From assembly GCA_021161675.1 (NCBI GenBank), contig JAGHAF010000121.1, forward strand, positions 1-32,302: a stretch of 32,302 nt of DNA. The letters run 5' to 3'. Origin of the DNA: Planctomycetota bacterium. GTDB taxonomy: Bacteria > Planctomycetota > Brocadiia > SM23-32. The notes beneath the pieces were generated by a model. The model was not told the DNA's origin. It made no database searches and worked only from the letters and a program-made list of their open reading frames with translations. The position numbers and the translations under genes were made by a program. This document shows positions 15,637 through 23,103 of the stretch, one piece after another. Numbering within the stretch: the stretch's first letter is position 1; the number at the start of each line of letters is the position of its first letter.

Positions 15637-17424
15637 GTGCATACGAAAGTCAAGAGAGCAATATCGCTTTCCCTGGCGGTGGTGTTTCTGGCAGCATCAA
15701 GTCTGGCTATTGATCCGCTGACCACTATGCGCCGCCGATACGACTTGAGCAACGAACCGTTGGAAGGGCTGAGCCCGGAATTGGCCCTGGCCACGCAGAT
15801 GCTCGGTTGGGCCCGCGGTATCATTATCGACGTCGTCTGGATCCGGATGGAGGCGTTGAAAGAGCAGGGGCGTTATTTCGAACTGGTGCAACTGGCGGAC
15901 TGGGCCTGCAAGCTGGCGCCTCGCATCCCCGACGTCTGGGACGTGCAGGCCTGGAACCTGGCCTATAACGTGAGCTGTCAGTTCGATCAGTTCCCCGACC
16001 GCTGGGCCTGGGTCAGAAGCGGAATAGAACTCCTGCGCGACCAGGGCATACCCAACAACCCCAACTCCCCCAAGCTCTACCGCAGCCTGGCCTGGACCAT
16101 CTGGCACAAGATGGGAATGCAGGACGATTACGCCTATCCCTTCTACCGGAAAAGATGGGGCTTGTTGATGCACGAAGCGCTCGGGGGCAGCGGGACCAGG
16201 GAGCAGCTCCAAAGAATGGTTCAGGCGCCGACCAGCCGCCAGCAACTCCTCCTTGATCCGGCGGTGCGCCAGCTCGTCCTGGCTTGCCAGGAGAAAGGGT
16301 TCGACATAGTGGACGAGTTCTTTCTCTGGGCCGACGAGCCGGACAAGGTCGCTGCGCCGGTGCGCCAGCTTCTGGAGAAAGAAACCGTGGCTGAGCCGCT
16401 GGCGAAAATAGAAGCATACGCTCGCTCCAAAAAGCTGCGCGAGCAGTATAAGATGGACCCGCAGTTGATGATAAATCTGATGGATGAGTACGGGCCGTTC
16501 GACTGGCGAAGTCCCTATCCTCATTCTATCTACTGGGCCGAATTGGGCCTGGAGAAACTCCAGAAGCTGGAGGAGCGCATGAACGCCACGATAGAGAAAT
16601 TCGACCTCGAAACGCCTCACGTGCGCCACTTCCAGGACATCAGATACCGCGACACGGAAAACCTTTACGACTATGACCGTGTCCAGCTTGACAGATTGAT
16701 CTACGCCTCCATGAATGCCCTGGTGCAGCACGGGCGCCTGCTTTTCGACCGCAAAGGTGAGTTGCTGATGACCATGGGCCCGGATTACCGCTTCGCTGAC
16801 GGGGCCAGGAAGCTCTACGAAAAAGCCCTCAATAGCTGGGGAAAACGTTACAAGGAAGGGGTTGTCTCCGCCTATACATACTTCCTTAGCGACGGCGTGG
16901 TAGAATTCCACTTCATGGGGGATAACAAGAAGTCCCACGATTACTTTGAACTGTTGAAAGCGAAGTTCCCACTCGCCGTCGGCGATAGGTCGTACGACCA
17001 GTACCTCGAATGGCGCATCAAAGACTACACCAGCTCCATGACCTATGACCAGGTCCGGCGAATCGTAAACGGCCTGATCGTCAGAGGTTATATCTGCCTG
17101 GGCTACGGATATGATGACAAGGCCGAAGTCCTGCGAAAAGAGGCGCAGGCAATAGCGCAGAATTTCGACCCGGAGGAAAAAGACAACCTGCGCGGCCTGA
17201 TACGCTATGATAAAATCAAAGACGCCGCCTTGATTGACGTCCTCTCCGGCCAGGTCGGGCTCTCGGCCGACGCCCTTGACTACCTCAAACAGAGACTGGG
17301 GCCCAAGAAAGTCGAGGACATCATGCGCAAAGTCAACGCGGCAGGTAAGAAAGGCCTGCCTAGCGCCGAGAAAGTGGACAAAGCCCTTCAAAAGAACCCC
17401 GATGTGCGCCCTGACAATTATTAA
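15637..17424 (+). CDS. Envelope-anchored helical-repeat (TPR-like) protein, last gene of the run
   Basis: This 595-residue protein starts with a basic, then hydrophobic segment (residues 6-24, KRAISLSLAVVFLAASSLA) that is a signal peptide or anchor; no lipobox Cys follows. The rest is helical and Trp/Tyr-rich, with motifs such as GIIIDVVWIRMEALKEQGRY, FELVQLADWACKLAPRIPDV and QAWNLAYNVSCQF, resembling TPR-like repeats. I recall similar proteins in PVC and deltaproteobacterial genomes, but cannot name a characterised member. The start is GTG at 15637 with AAAGGA ten bases upstream. It follows the permease gene by 20 bases, so it belongs to the run and probably acts outside the inner membrane with the ABC complex. 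The C terminus (KKVEDIMRKVNAAGKKGLPS) looks soluble. Function unknown. Confidence 0.8.
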   Translation: MHTKVKRAISLSLAVVFLAASSLAIDPLTTMRRRYDLSNEPLEGLSPELALATQMLGWARGIIIDVVWIRMEALKEQGRYFELVQLADWACKLAPRIPDVWDVQAWNLAYNVSCQFDQFPDRWAWVRSGIELLRDQGIPNNPNSPKLYRSLAWTIWHKMGMQDDYAYPFYRKRWGLLMHEALGGSGTREQLQRMVQAPTSRQQLLLDPAVRQLVLACQEKGFDIVDEFFLWADEPDKVAAPVRQLLEKETVAEPLAKIEAYARSKKLREQYKMDPQLMINLMDEYGPFDWRSPYPHSIYWAELGLEKLQKLEERMNATIEKFDLETPHVRHFQDIRYRDTENLYDYDRVQLDRLIYASMNALVQHGRLLFDRKGELLMTMGPDYRFADGARKLYEKALNSWGKRYKEGVVSAYTYFLSDGVVEFHFMGDNKKSHDYFELLKAKFPLAVGDRSYDQYLEWRIKDYTSSMTYDQVRRIVNGLIVRGYICLGYGYDDKAEVLRKEAQAIAQNFDPEEKDNLRGLIRYDKIKDAALIDVLSGQVGLSADALDYLKQRLGPKKVEDIMRKVNAAGKKGLPSAEKVDKALQKNPDVRPDNY

Positions 17425-17501
17425 CGTCTGGAGCGCCTGCATGACACCCCTGCGGGGGAGCGTTCCTACGTCGCCTGAACTAATCCCGGGAGGATGCACC
17501 G

Positions 17502-19739
17502 ATGTCTGAGTCCAAAGGCGCGCTGACGACTGAACTGAGGATCGTTCAGGGCAGGCCCACGCTGTTCGTCAACGGCCGGCCCCACCATCGTATCTTCTGC
17601 TCGACCCCCGCTCGATACATGCGTAACTTCATTGATGCCGGGTTCGACGTGTTCGATACGCACCCAAACACCCCACACGGCTGGGTGGGCCCGGGCGAAT
17701 ACGATTACACGGAGACCGACGCCCGCATCGAAAGCTATCTCGACCAGAAGCCCGACGCGCTGCTTATTCTGCGCTTCTGGATCGGACAGGATCAGAAGAA
17801 ACACTGGGGCACTCCCTGGTGGTCCTTTCAGAATCCGGACGAGACGTTGAGGACCACGGCCGATGGCGCCGCGCTGGACAAGCCCTCGTTCGCTTCCCTG
17901 AAGTGGCGGGTGGCCGCCGGAGAGGCGCTTCGCCGCGCCGTCGAGCACATCGAAGCCAAATACGGCCAGAACATCCTGGCCTACGTGCCGGGCGGCGGCC
18001 CCTGCGGGGAGTGGTTCCACTGGTACGCCTACGCAGAGCAGAGCAACTGGGAGAAGCCGGGCGCGCCGGCGCTCGAGGACTACTCCGCGCCCATGAAGGC
18101 CGCCTACCGGGAATACCTTCAAGAGAAGTATGGGACTATCGGGGCGCTCAACAGGGCCTGGGACGGCGAATATCCCTCCTTCGACGCAGTCCAACTGCCC
18201 TCCCCCGAGGCCCGGCTCGGCGCCACTGAGGGCCACCTGCGCTGCCTGCCCCGCGAGCAGGGGCTCGTGGACTTCTACGAGATATTCAACCGCGTCGTCG
18301 CCGACACGCTGGTCGACTGGGCCGCCCAGGTCAAGCGAGGCTGCGGAGGCAACAAGGTCGTCATGGTCTTCTACGGCTATCAATGGGCCAGCCACATGGG
18401 CCTGAACCAGCCGCGCACCGGGCACATTGACATGGACGCCGTCCTGAACTCCCCCGACGTGGATTACATCGTGGCGCCGATCAACTACTCGTTCCGCCAG
18501 TTGGACGGCGTCATGTCCGGCCAGGCGGTCGTCGCCGGCCCCATCCGCCGCGGCAAGCAGTACATGCACGAGCTGGACGGCTCGACCTTCCTGAAGGCCT
18601 GTTGGCCGTGCCGGGACCATCATAACCCCGCCGATGCCGCCCAGACGGGCGAACTGATGCGCCGCGACCTGGGCAAAGCGCTGGTCGAGGATTCGACAGT
18701 CTGGTACATGGACCTGATGCACGGGATGTACGACGATCCCGGCCTGGTCTCAGAACTGCGCCGCGCCCTCCAGGTGGGCAAGGAACACAGCTTCTCCGCC
18801 GGCGCAAACGACCGCCAGGTCGCCGTCGTGCTAAACTCGCGCGACCCCTTCTACTACCGCGAGGGCGAGCCGCTCCTGCACAGCCTGACCTGCATGTTCA
18901 AGCAGTTCGAGCTGGAGCGGATGGGCCTGGGCTACGACGACTTGATCCTGGACGACCTGAACGCGCTCGGTCCCGAGGAAACGGCGCAATACAAGCTTTG
19001 GATATTCCCCACCGCCGCGCATCTTACGGAGCGGGAGCTTCAGAACGTGCGCAGGCACTGCTGCCGCAACCGGAATTACGTGCTCTGGAACTACGCCGCC
19101 GGCGTGGTCGGTGAGGATGGGCTCTCCCTGGAACGCATGAAAGAGGTCACCGGCTTCGACTGCGGCTATACGATGGCGCCGGGAGAAGTGACAGTGAGGA
19201 CAGTGGACGCGCCGCACGCTCTCCTGCAAGGTCTGGACTCGCCCCTCACGTATGGCACCCGTGGGGACCTGAGCGCCGACGACATCCGCTATCACGCCGC
19301 GCTGAAGAGCTATCCCACGTCGGAGCAGGGCTTCCAGGTCACGCCGCGCTTCTTCATCCAGGAGTGCGACGAGGCGCTGGGGCAGGCGCTGGACCTGCCC
19401 GGCGGCGAGCGCCCGGGCCTCGGCGTCAGGGACATGGGCGAGTGGGTGTCGGTGCTGAGCGTAGCCCCCCTGCTGCGCAGGGAGATACTGCGCAACATCG
19501 CGCGGGAGGCCGGCTGCCACGTGTTCACGGATTTCCTGGGCAACACGTACCAGTGCGAGAATTACTTCGGCATCTTTTGCCACGAGAGCGGCGCGTGCCG
19601 CGTGGACTTCCCCCACCCCTCCAGGGTCACGGAAGTATACCGCGGCGAGGCGCTGGCCGAGCATGCCGACTCGGTGGAGTTCGAAGCGGAGCAGAACAAA
19701 GCCTACTTGTTCCACTACGAGCCCGCCACCCTCGAGTAA
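17502..19739 (+). CDS. GH42-like glycoside hydrolase (putative beta-galactosidase-type)
   Basis: This 745-residue protein has an N-terminal TIM-barrel region like GH42 and related clan A enzymes. Features include AYVPGGGPCGEWFHW, with Glu170 as the likely acid/base, and QYMHELDGSTF, with Glu357 as the likely nucleophile. It also has the accessory pattern YLQEKYGTIGALNRAWDGEYPSFDAVQLPSP that resembles the 'Yg...aLN.aW....ysfd.v..P' of GH42 proteins. A middle region (about 420-560) with VAVVLNSRDPFYYREGEPLL and YKLWIFPTAAHLTERELQNV fits the trimerisation (Rossmann-like) domain of that family. No signal peptide is seen, so it should act in the cytoplasm. GGGAGGA at 17488-17494 precedes the ATG by seven bases. 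It is separated from the previous operon by 77 bases without a convincing terminator. The exact substrate is unknown; the neighbouring aldolase and isomerase remnant suggest deoxy-sugar or galactose-type use. Confidence 0.75.
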   Translation: MSESKGALTTELRIVQGRPTLFVNGRPHHRIFCSTPARYMRNFIDAGFDVFDTHPNTPHGWVGPGEYDYTETDARIESYLDQKPDALLILRFWIGQDQKKHWGTPWWSFQNPDETLRTTADGAALDKPSFASLKWRVAAGEALRRAVEHIEAKYGQNILAYVPGGGPCGEWFHWYAYAEQSNWEKPGAPALEDYSAPMKAAYREYLQEKYGTIGALNRAWDGEYPSFDAVQLPSPEARLGATEGHLRCLPREQGLVDFYEIFNRVVADTLVDWAAQVKRGCGGNKVVMVFYGYQWASHMGLNQPRTGHIDMDAVLNSPDVDYIVAPINYSFRQLDGVMSGQAVVAGPIRRGKQYMHELDGSTFLKACWPCRDHHNPADAAQTGELMRRDLGKALVEDSTVWYMDLMHGMYDDPGLVSELRRALQVGKEHSFSAGANDRQVAVVLNSRDPFYYREGEPLLHSLTCMFKQFELERMGLGYDDLILDDLNALGPEETAQYKLWIFPTAAHLTERELQNVRRHCCRNRNYVLWNYAAGVVGEDGLSLERMKEVTGFDCGYTMAPGEVTVRTVDAPHALLQGLDSPLTYGTRGDLSADDIRYHAALKSYPTSEQGFQVTPRFFIQECDEALGQALDLPGGERPGLGVRDMGEWVSVLSVAPLLRREILRNIAREAGCHVFTDFLGNTYQCENYFGIFCHESGACRVDFPHPSRVTEVYRGEALAEHADSVEFEAEQNKAYLFHYEPATLE

Positions 19740-19752
19740 GCCCGCTCGAGGG
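19729..19752 (+). terminator. Stem-loop over the stop codon of the glycosidase gene
   Basis: CCCTCGAG (19729-19736) and CTCGAGGG (19745-19752) form a perfect 8-bp stem, with the TAA stop codon in the 8-base loop. No T-run follows. It may be a transcript-end or mRNA-stability structure, but a canonical intrinsic terminator is not shown. Confidence 0.35.
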
Positions 19753-19827
19753 GCGGTTCAATAAGCGTGGGGGGCCGCGTGGCTGTCACCGTTAAGGGAC
19801 GCGGGGTTGCAGCCCGCGCGATACGCG

Positions 19828-19889
19828 CCAGGACATAGTCCACCTGCTCGGCGAAGTTGTAGACGCCCGAGCTGGCCCGGAAGATTCGC
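19828..19889 (-). pseudogene. Remnant of the C-terminal coding end of a cysteine desulfurase gene
   Basis: Read on the minus strand, this segment encodes RIFRASSGVYNFAEQVDYV, which lines up with VRASLGVYNSAEEVDYFVE near the C terminus of the intact SufS-like protein encoded at 21039-22523. This is a highly conserved stretch in class V aminotransferases. At the DNA level 19835-19880 matches 21171-21216 at 41 of 46 positions. No start, PLP lysine or catalytic cysteine is present, and homology ends abruptly on the right at about 19881, shortly before the aldolase gene. A further 10-base match (19828-19837 with 21113-21122) would fit an internal deletion of about 51 bases joining the two parts, but that is less certain. 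Confidence 0.65.
19835..19880. repeat. Direct repeat, copy 1 (flanks the aldolase gene)
   Basis: This 46-base segment recurs in the same orientation at 21171-21216 with five mismatches. The two copies lie 1,336 bases apart and enclose the aldolase gene and the truncated isomerase gene. Copy 2 lies inside the intact desulfurase gene, so copy 1 appears to be derived from a desulfurase gene rather than from a mobile element. Confidence 0.8.
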
Positions 19890-19918
19890 CGATGATGGTT
19901 AAGGATGTAGGAATGGCG

Positions 19919-20821
19919 ATGACAGTTCCAACGCGCGAGCTAATGCTGAAGGCATTTGAAACGGGCACGGTCATCCCGGCGTTCAACATACCCTATCTGC
20001 CTATGATGGAGCCCGTCGTGCGCGCGCTGCGCGACAGTCGGACTTTCGCCCTCATACAGGTGGCGCGGCTGGAGTGGGAAAAGTTTGGGGCCGGCGGCCT
20101 TCGGCCCGTCCGGGATGAGTATGAGAAGGTAAAGGACGAGCGTTTCACCCGCCTGCACCTCGACCACGTGCCGGTTCTCGACGAGGACGGGCTGCGTGTG
20201 GACTTCGAGCCCATTATTGCAGAGGCTCTTCGGCTCGGATATGAATCCGTGATGGTGGATGGTTCTCGGTTGGCCCTGGAAGGGAACATAGCCGCCACCG
20301 CGAGGGTGGTGGAAATGGCCCATTCCAGCGGGGCTGCCGTGGAGGCGGAGCTCGGAGCGGTCCTGGGCCACGAGGCCGGCCCGCTGCCGCCTTATGACCA
20401 GCTTTTCGCCTCCGGCGGAGGCTTTACCTCTCCCGACGAAGCAAGACGTTTTGTGGAGGAGACGGGTCTCGACTGGTTGTCGGTCGCCATCGGCAACGTC
20501 CACGGCGCCATTTCAGGCGCGGCCAGGCGGCAGAAGAAGGTCGCGGCGCGGCTCAACATCGAGCGCTTGGATTGCATCCGCCGGGCCACCTCCGCGCCTC
20601 TGGTCCTGCACGGGGGAACCGGGGTCCAGAAGGTCTGTCTTCTTGAGGCGTTCAGCCATGGCATAGCCAAGATCAACATAGCGACGGCCATCCGCCAGCC
20701 CTACGAGGCCGCGCGCGCCGACTCTGTGGAGAAGGCGCAACAGAAGGTCTACGAAACCGTGGTTCTGCTCGTGAGCGACGAGCTGGAGATAGCCGGTTCG
20801 GCGCAGACCCTCTGCCAGTGA
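19919..20821 (+). CDS. Class II fructose/tagatose-bisphosphate aldolase family protein
   Basis: This 300-residue protein has the class II (zinc) aldolase pattern: VIPAFNIPYL near the N terminus, RLHLDHVP (residues 78-85) with the catalytic Asp82 and zinc His83, and SVMVDGSRL (110-118). Next come VEAELGAVLGHE (141-152), AIGNVHGA with His195, LVLHGGTG with His231, and KINIATAIR (251-259). These residues bind zinc, sodium and the phosphorylated sugar. The family cleaves fructose-, tagatose- or related ketose phosphates to DHAP and an aldehyde; which sugar is used cannot be told. Its neighbours are a glycosidase and a fragment of an L-fucose isomerase-type gene, so it may serve carbohydrate degradation. 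Two ATGs (19913, 19919) each have a ribosome site (AAGGA 19901-19905, AGGA 19909-19912); 19919 gives the usual short N terminus. The gene lies just right of the rearrangement scar. Confidence 0.88.
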   Translation: MTVPTRELMLKAFETGTVIPAFNIPYLPMMEPVVRALRDSRTFALIQVARLEWEKFGAGGLRPVRDEYEKVKDERFTRLHLDHVPVLDEDGLRVDFEPIIAEALRLGYESVMVDGSRLALEGNIAATARVVEMAHSSGAAVEAELGAVLGHEAGPLPPYDQLFASGGGFTSPDEARRFVEETGLDWLSVAIGNVHGAISGAARRQKKVAARLNIERLDCIRRATSAPLVLHGGTGVQKVCLLEAFSHGIAKINIATAIRQPYEAARADSVEKAQQKVYETVVLLVSDELEIAGSAQTLCQ

Positions 20822-20855
20822 GTCAGCGATAGTCGGTGAAAGAAGGAGTATGAAA

Positions 20856-20993
20856 ATGGGCGCGCACAAGACCACATTTGCGCTGCTTTTTGGAAATCGG
20901 GGTTTCTTCCCTGGCGCGCTTCAGGCCGCTGCGCGTGAAGGCCACGCGCTGCGCCGCGACGCGTTCTGCGAGGGGGGAGGCGCGAGGACTTGA
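20856..20993 (+). pseudogene. Truncated N terminus of an L-fucose isomerase-family gene
   Basis: A strong ribosome site, GAAGGAG at 20842-20848, is followed seven bases later by ATG at 20856 and a 45-codon frame. Its first half, KTTFALLFGNRGFFPGALQAAARE, matches from memory the conserved N terminus of L-fucose isomerase-like proteins ('T.aL.FGNRGFFP..li..Are'). Members of that family are several hundred residues long. Here the frame runs into unrelated residues and stops at 20991-20993, only 45 bases before the end of the convergent desulfurase gene. The remainder of the gene is missing. It sits 34 bases after the aldolase stop, in the same orientation, as a former operon partner. It is most likely a non-functional fragment left by the rearrangement; a functional short peptide is unlikely. 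Confidence 0.7.
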
Positions 20994-21038
20994 GTTGCCC
21001 GCCGCGACGCCGCGGGGCCACTGTCTGGCCGGGAGCTC

Positions 21039-22523
21039 TCAGCTAACGGCGCCAGGCGTGGCCGCCGACGTTGAAGGGGACAGGAGCGGGATGTAACCCT
21101 TGCGGTTCGCGTCCAGGACATACTCTGCCCTGGGGCCGAAGCGGACTATGCGTTGAAGGGCCTCTACAAAATAGTCCACCTCCTCGGCGGAGTTGTAGAC
21201 GCCCAAACTGGCCCTGACCATCCCCGGTGTGGTCGCGTGGTCGCCGGAAGCAAGCTTCCTTATCACGGCCTGCATCTCTTCCATGGATATGCCGAGAAGT
21301 TCACGCACGTAGGGGTGAGCGCAGAAGCATCCGTTTCTCGCGCCGATGCCCCACTCGTATCCCAGGATGGCCGCCAGCTTCGCGTGGCTCAAGCCCCCGG
21401 CATTGAGCGCGATAACTCCCAGCCTGTCCTGCCCGAGGGACGGGTCCTTAGGGCCGAACAGGGTGAGTCCTTCCATTCGGGTGAGTTTCGCCAGCGCCCT
21501 GCGCGTCAGCTCGCGTTCGTGCTCCGCCAGGTTGTCCATGCCGATGGACTCCAGCGTCCGGATCGCAGTGGCCAGCGCCAACGCGCCCGGCAGGTTCGGA
21601 GTGCCGGCTTCTTCCCGCTCGGGCGGGTCCGCCCAGGCCACTTCGTCAATAGTCACCCCGCTTACGGTGCCTCCTCCCACGATATCGGGCGTTCCCCTCT
21701 CGAAGACCCATCGCGGCCCCACCAGCACGCCCGATCCGAAGGGGGCGTACATCTTGTGGGCGCTGAACGCGGCGAAATCAACGCGCTCGGGATCGTCCGA
21801 CGCTCCCATTTTGAACTTGCGGTGAGCTACGAGTTGGGTGGCGTCCACCGCTATCATGGCGCCATGCGCGTGCGCCAACCGGGCAATCCGGCGAATGGGA
21901 GGGATGACGCCGGTCACGTTCGACCCCCCGGAGACGGTAACGAGACACAGTCGCCCCTCGTTTCTGCAAATCTTGTCCTTCATATCATTCAGGTCGAGCG
22001 CACCGTCGTCCGGTCTCACTCCGACGTATTCGACCGTGCAGCCCAGCTTGCGCCAGGGCAACATGTTGGAGTGGTGCTCCATGACGGTGGTGAGGACCAT
22101 GTGGCCCTGGGGCATGCATATGCGCATCGCGAGCTTATTGAGCGCGTGGGTGGCGTTCTGCACGAAGATGACGGTGTGATAGGAGAGATCGGCCCCGATG
22201 AAGTCGGCCACTTCCCGCCTGCAGCGCTCGTAGATGTGTGTGGAAAGAAGCGATTTGAACCCGCCGCTCCGGTGGATGCTCCCATACCACTGGAGGAAGC
22301 GAGATAGGGCGGCCAGCACCGGTTTGAAGGAGGGGGTGGTGGCGGCGTTATCGAGGTTTACGTACCGCGCTTTGCGACCGTCCAGGAGTGGCGCCTCGCG
22401 CTCGAGGCCGACGATGTGCTCCCTGACGTTCTGTAAGTTGACCCCGGACCCGTTCCCGGCGCACTCTTGCCAGATGTCGGCCGGGTCGGCAAGCATCTGG
22501 TCGCTTCCATCGCCGCTTTTCAC
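21039..22523 (-). CDS. sufS: SufS-like cysteine desulfurase (class V aminotransferase)
   Basis: This 494-residue PLP enzyme shows LDNAATTPS, MEHHSNMLPW (His150 stacks on PLP), VSGGSNVTGVIPP, VDATQLVAH (Asp and Gln that hold PLP), SAHKMYAPFGSGVL (Lys257, Schiff base) and NGCFCAHPY. The Cys401 there aligns with the persulfide cysteine of SufS (GHHCAQP). MVRASLGVYNSAEEVDYF closes the fold. The family turns L-cysteine into alanine and enzyme-bound persulfide for Fe-S cluster or other thio-cofactor assembly. It has an N-terminal lead of about 50 residues and a C-terminal tail beyond the usual end. The GTG at 22523 is chosen for its GGGAGG site; a longer frame from 22556 would overlap the lipoprotein gene by 20 bases. 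It is last in the Rrf2-lipoprotein-desulfurase operon. No SufB/C/D or scaffold gene is nearby. Confidence 0.85.
   Translation of the reverse strand: MKSGDGSDQMLADPADIWQECAGNGSGVNLQNVREHIVGLEREAPLLDGRKARYVNLDNAATTPSFKPVLAALSRFLQWYGSIHRSGGFKSLLSTHIYERCRREVADFIGADLSYHTVIFVQNATHALNKLAMRICMPQGHMVLTTVMEHHSNMLPWRKLGCTVEYVGVRPDDGALDLNDMKDKICRNEGRLCLVTVSGGSNVTGVIPPIRRIARLAHAHGAMIAVDATQLVAHRKFKMGASDDPERVDFAAFSAHKMYAPFGSGVLVGPRWVFERGTPDIVGGGTVSGVTIDEVAWADPPEREEAGTPNLPGALALATAIRTLESIGMDNLAEHERELTRRALAKLTRMEGLTLFGPKDPSLGQDRLGVIALNAGGLSHAKLAAILGYEWGIGARNGCFCAHPYVRELLGISMEEMQAVIRKLASGDHATTPGMVRASLGVYNSAEEVDYFVEALQRIVRFGPRAEYVLDANRKGYIPLLSPSTSAATPGAVS
21171..21216. repeat. Direct repeat, copy 2 (inside the desulfurase gene)
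   Basis: This is the second copy of the 46-base repeat at 19835-19880, with 41 of 46 bases identical and the same orientation. It encodes the conserved RASLGVYNSAEEVDY segment, so this copy is the functional one. Confidence 0.8.
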
Positions 22524-22529
22524 GAGATA

Positions 22530-22535
22530 CCTCCC
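22530..22535 (-). promoter_or_regulatory. Shine-Dalgarno site deciding the desulfurase GTG start
   Basis: GGGAGG on the minus strand stands six bases before GTG at 22523 and just behind the stop codon of the lipoprotein gene. It supports GTG over the upstream ATG at 22556. Confidence 0.65.
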
Positions 22536-22536
22536 G

Positions 22537-23070
22537 TTACTGCCCCCCGGTGTCATCGTCCATTATGTCCAGCGTCGTCCACCCGAGGAAGAAATCGGCG
22601 AGTTCGGCGAACTTGCAATTCATGGCGAACCCCAGCCAGCCCAGGTGCAGTAACTTGGGGCAGTTCATTATGTCGCGTTTGGCCGGGCGCGGGCCCCTGG
22701 CAAGTCCGATGGGCCCCACACGCCAGGAGGGGGGCGATTCGGGGTCTTCAACGCGGAAATCCTGGTAGCCGAGTTGCTCACTTCCCCATAAAAGCAACCC
22801 GCTGGCGTTGTGGCGCATTGGCACGGCGCCGGCGTGTCTGCCGCCGACGCCCAGGATCGTGCCGTCAACGTTGGAATAGCCGAGACTGACAACGTTGAGC
22901 AACCCCGCGTAAAGAGAGAAACCGGGGTCCTTAGAGACGGTGACGCCCACGTCCAAGACGTCCAGGGCGTCATTGCCCCGCTGACGCATGTAAGCGCAGC
23001 CGTCGCCAAGAAGCACCAAAGCCAGTCCAAGAGTCATCCAAACCCATGAGAACCGTTGCCTTCTTTTCAT
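22537..23070 (-). CDS. Lipoprotein of unknown function
   Basis: This 177-residue protein begins with a basic N terminus, a hydrophobic stretch and LLGDGC, a lipobox-like site that would make Cys25 the lipidated residue. The mature part contains ALDVLDVGVTVSKDPGFSLY, VDGTILGVGGRHAGAVPM and a C-terminal HLGWLGFAMNCKFAELADFF, then LGWTTLDIMDDD. I believe I have seen similar short lipoproteins, often in several copies per genome, in planctomycete-like and delta-type bacteria, but no function is known to me. It lies 33 bases after the Rrf2 regulator gene and just before the desulfurase gene, so all three are probably co-transcribed. Its link to Fe-S metabolism is not evident from the sequence. Confidence 0.75.
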   Translation of the reverse strand: MKRRQRFSWVWMTLGLALVLLGDGCAYMRQRGNDALDVLDVGVTVSKDPGFSLYAGLLNVVSLGYSNVDGTILGVGGRHAGAVPMRHNASGLLLWGSEQLGYQDFRVEDPESPPSWRVGPIGLARGPRPAKRDIMNCPKLLHLGWLGFAMNCKFAELADFFLGWTTLDIMDDDTGGQ

Positions 23071-23103
23071 GTTGCGCCGCCTCCTCGGTCGGCCAAGTCG
23101 AAA

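Noticed and set aside
5334..17424. Reading the SPFH genes as a standard hflK-hflC-ftsH quality-control operon.
   Set aside because: No FtsH-type AAA metalloprotease gene is present, there are three SPFH proteins, and the neighbours are an ABC exporter and a metal pump.
17440..17462. A CCCC-TGC-GGGG hairpin between the envelope protein gene and the glycosidase gene as a terminator.
   Set aside because: The stem is only four to five pairs and no T-run follows, so it is not distinguishable from GC-rich chance.
15697..17499. A 600-codon minus-strand frame opposite the envelope protein gene.
   Set aside because: The plus-strand protein has a signal segment, a ribosome site and coherent composition; the minus-strand translation has none of these.
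19828..21216. An insertion sequence or transposon around the aldolase gene.
   Set aside because: The repeats are direct copies of a desulfurase coding segment, not terminal inverted repeats, and no transposase or integrase gene is near.
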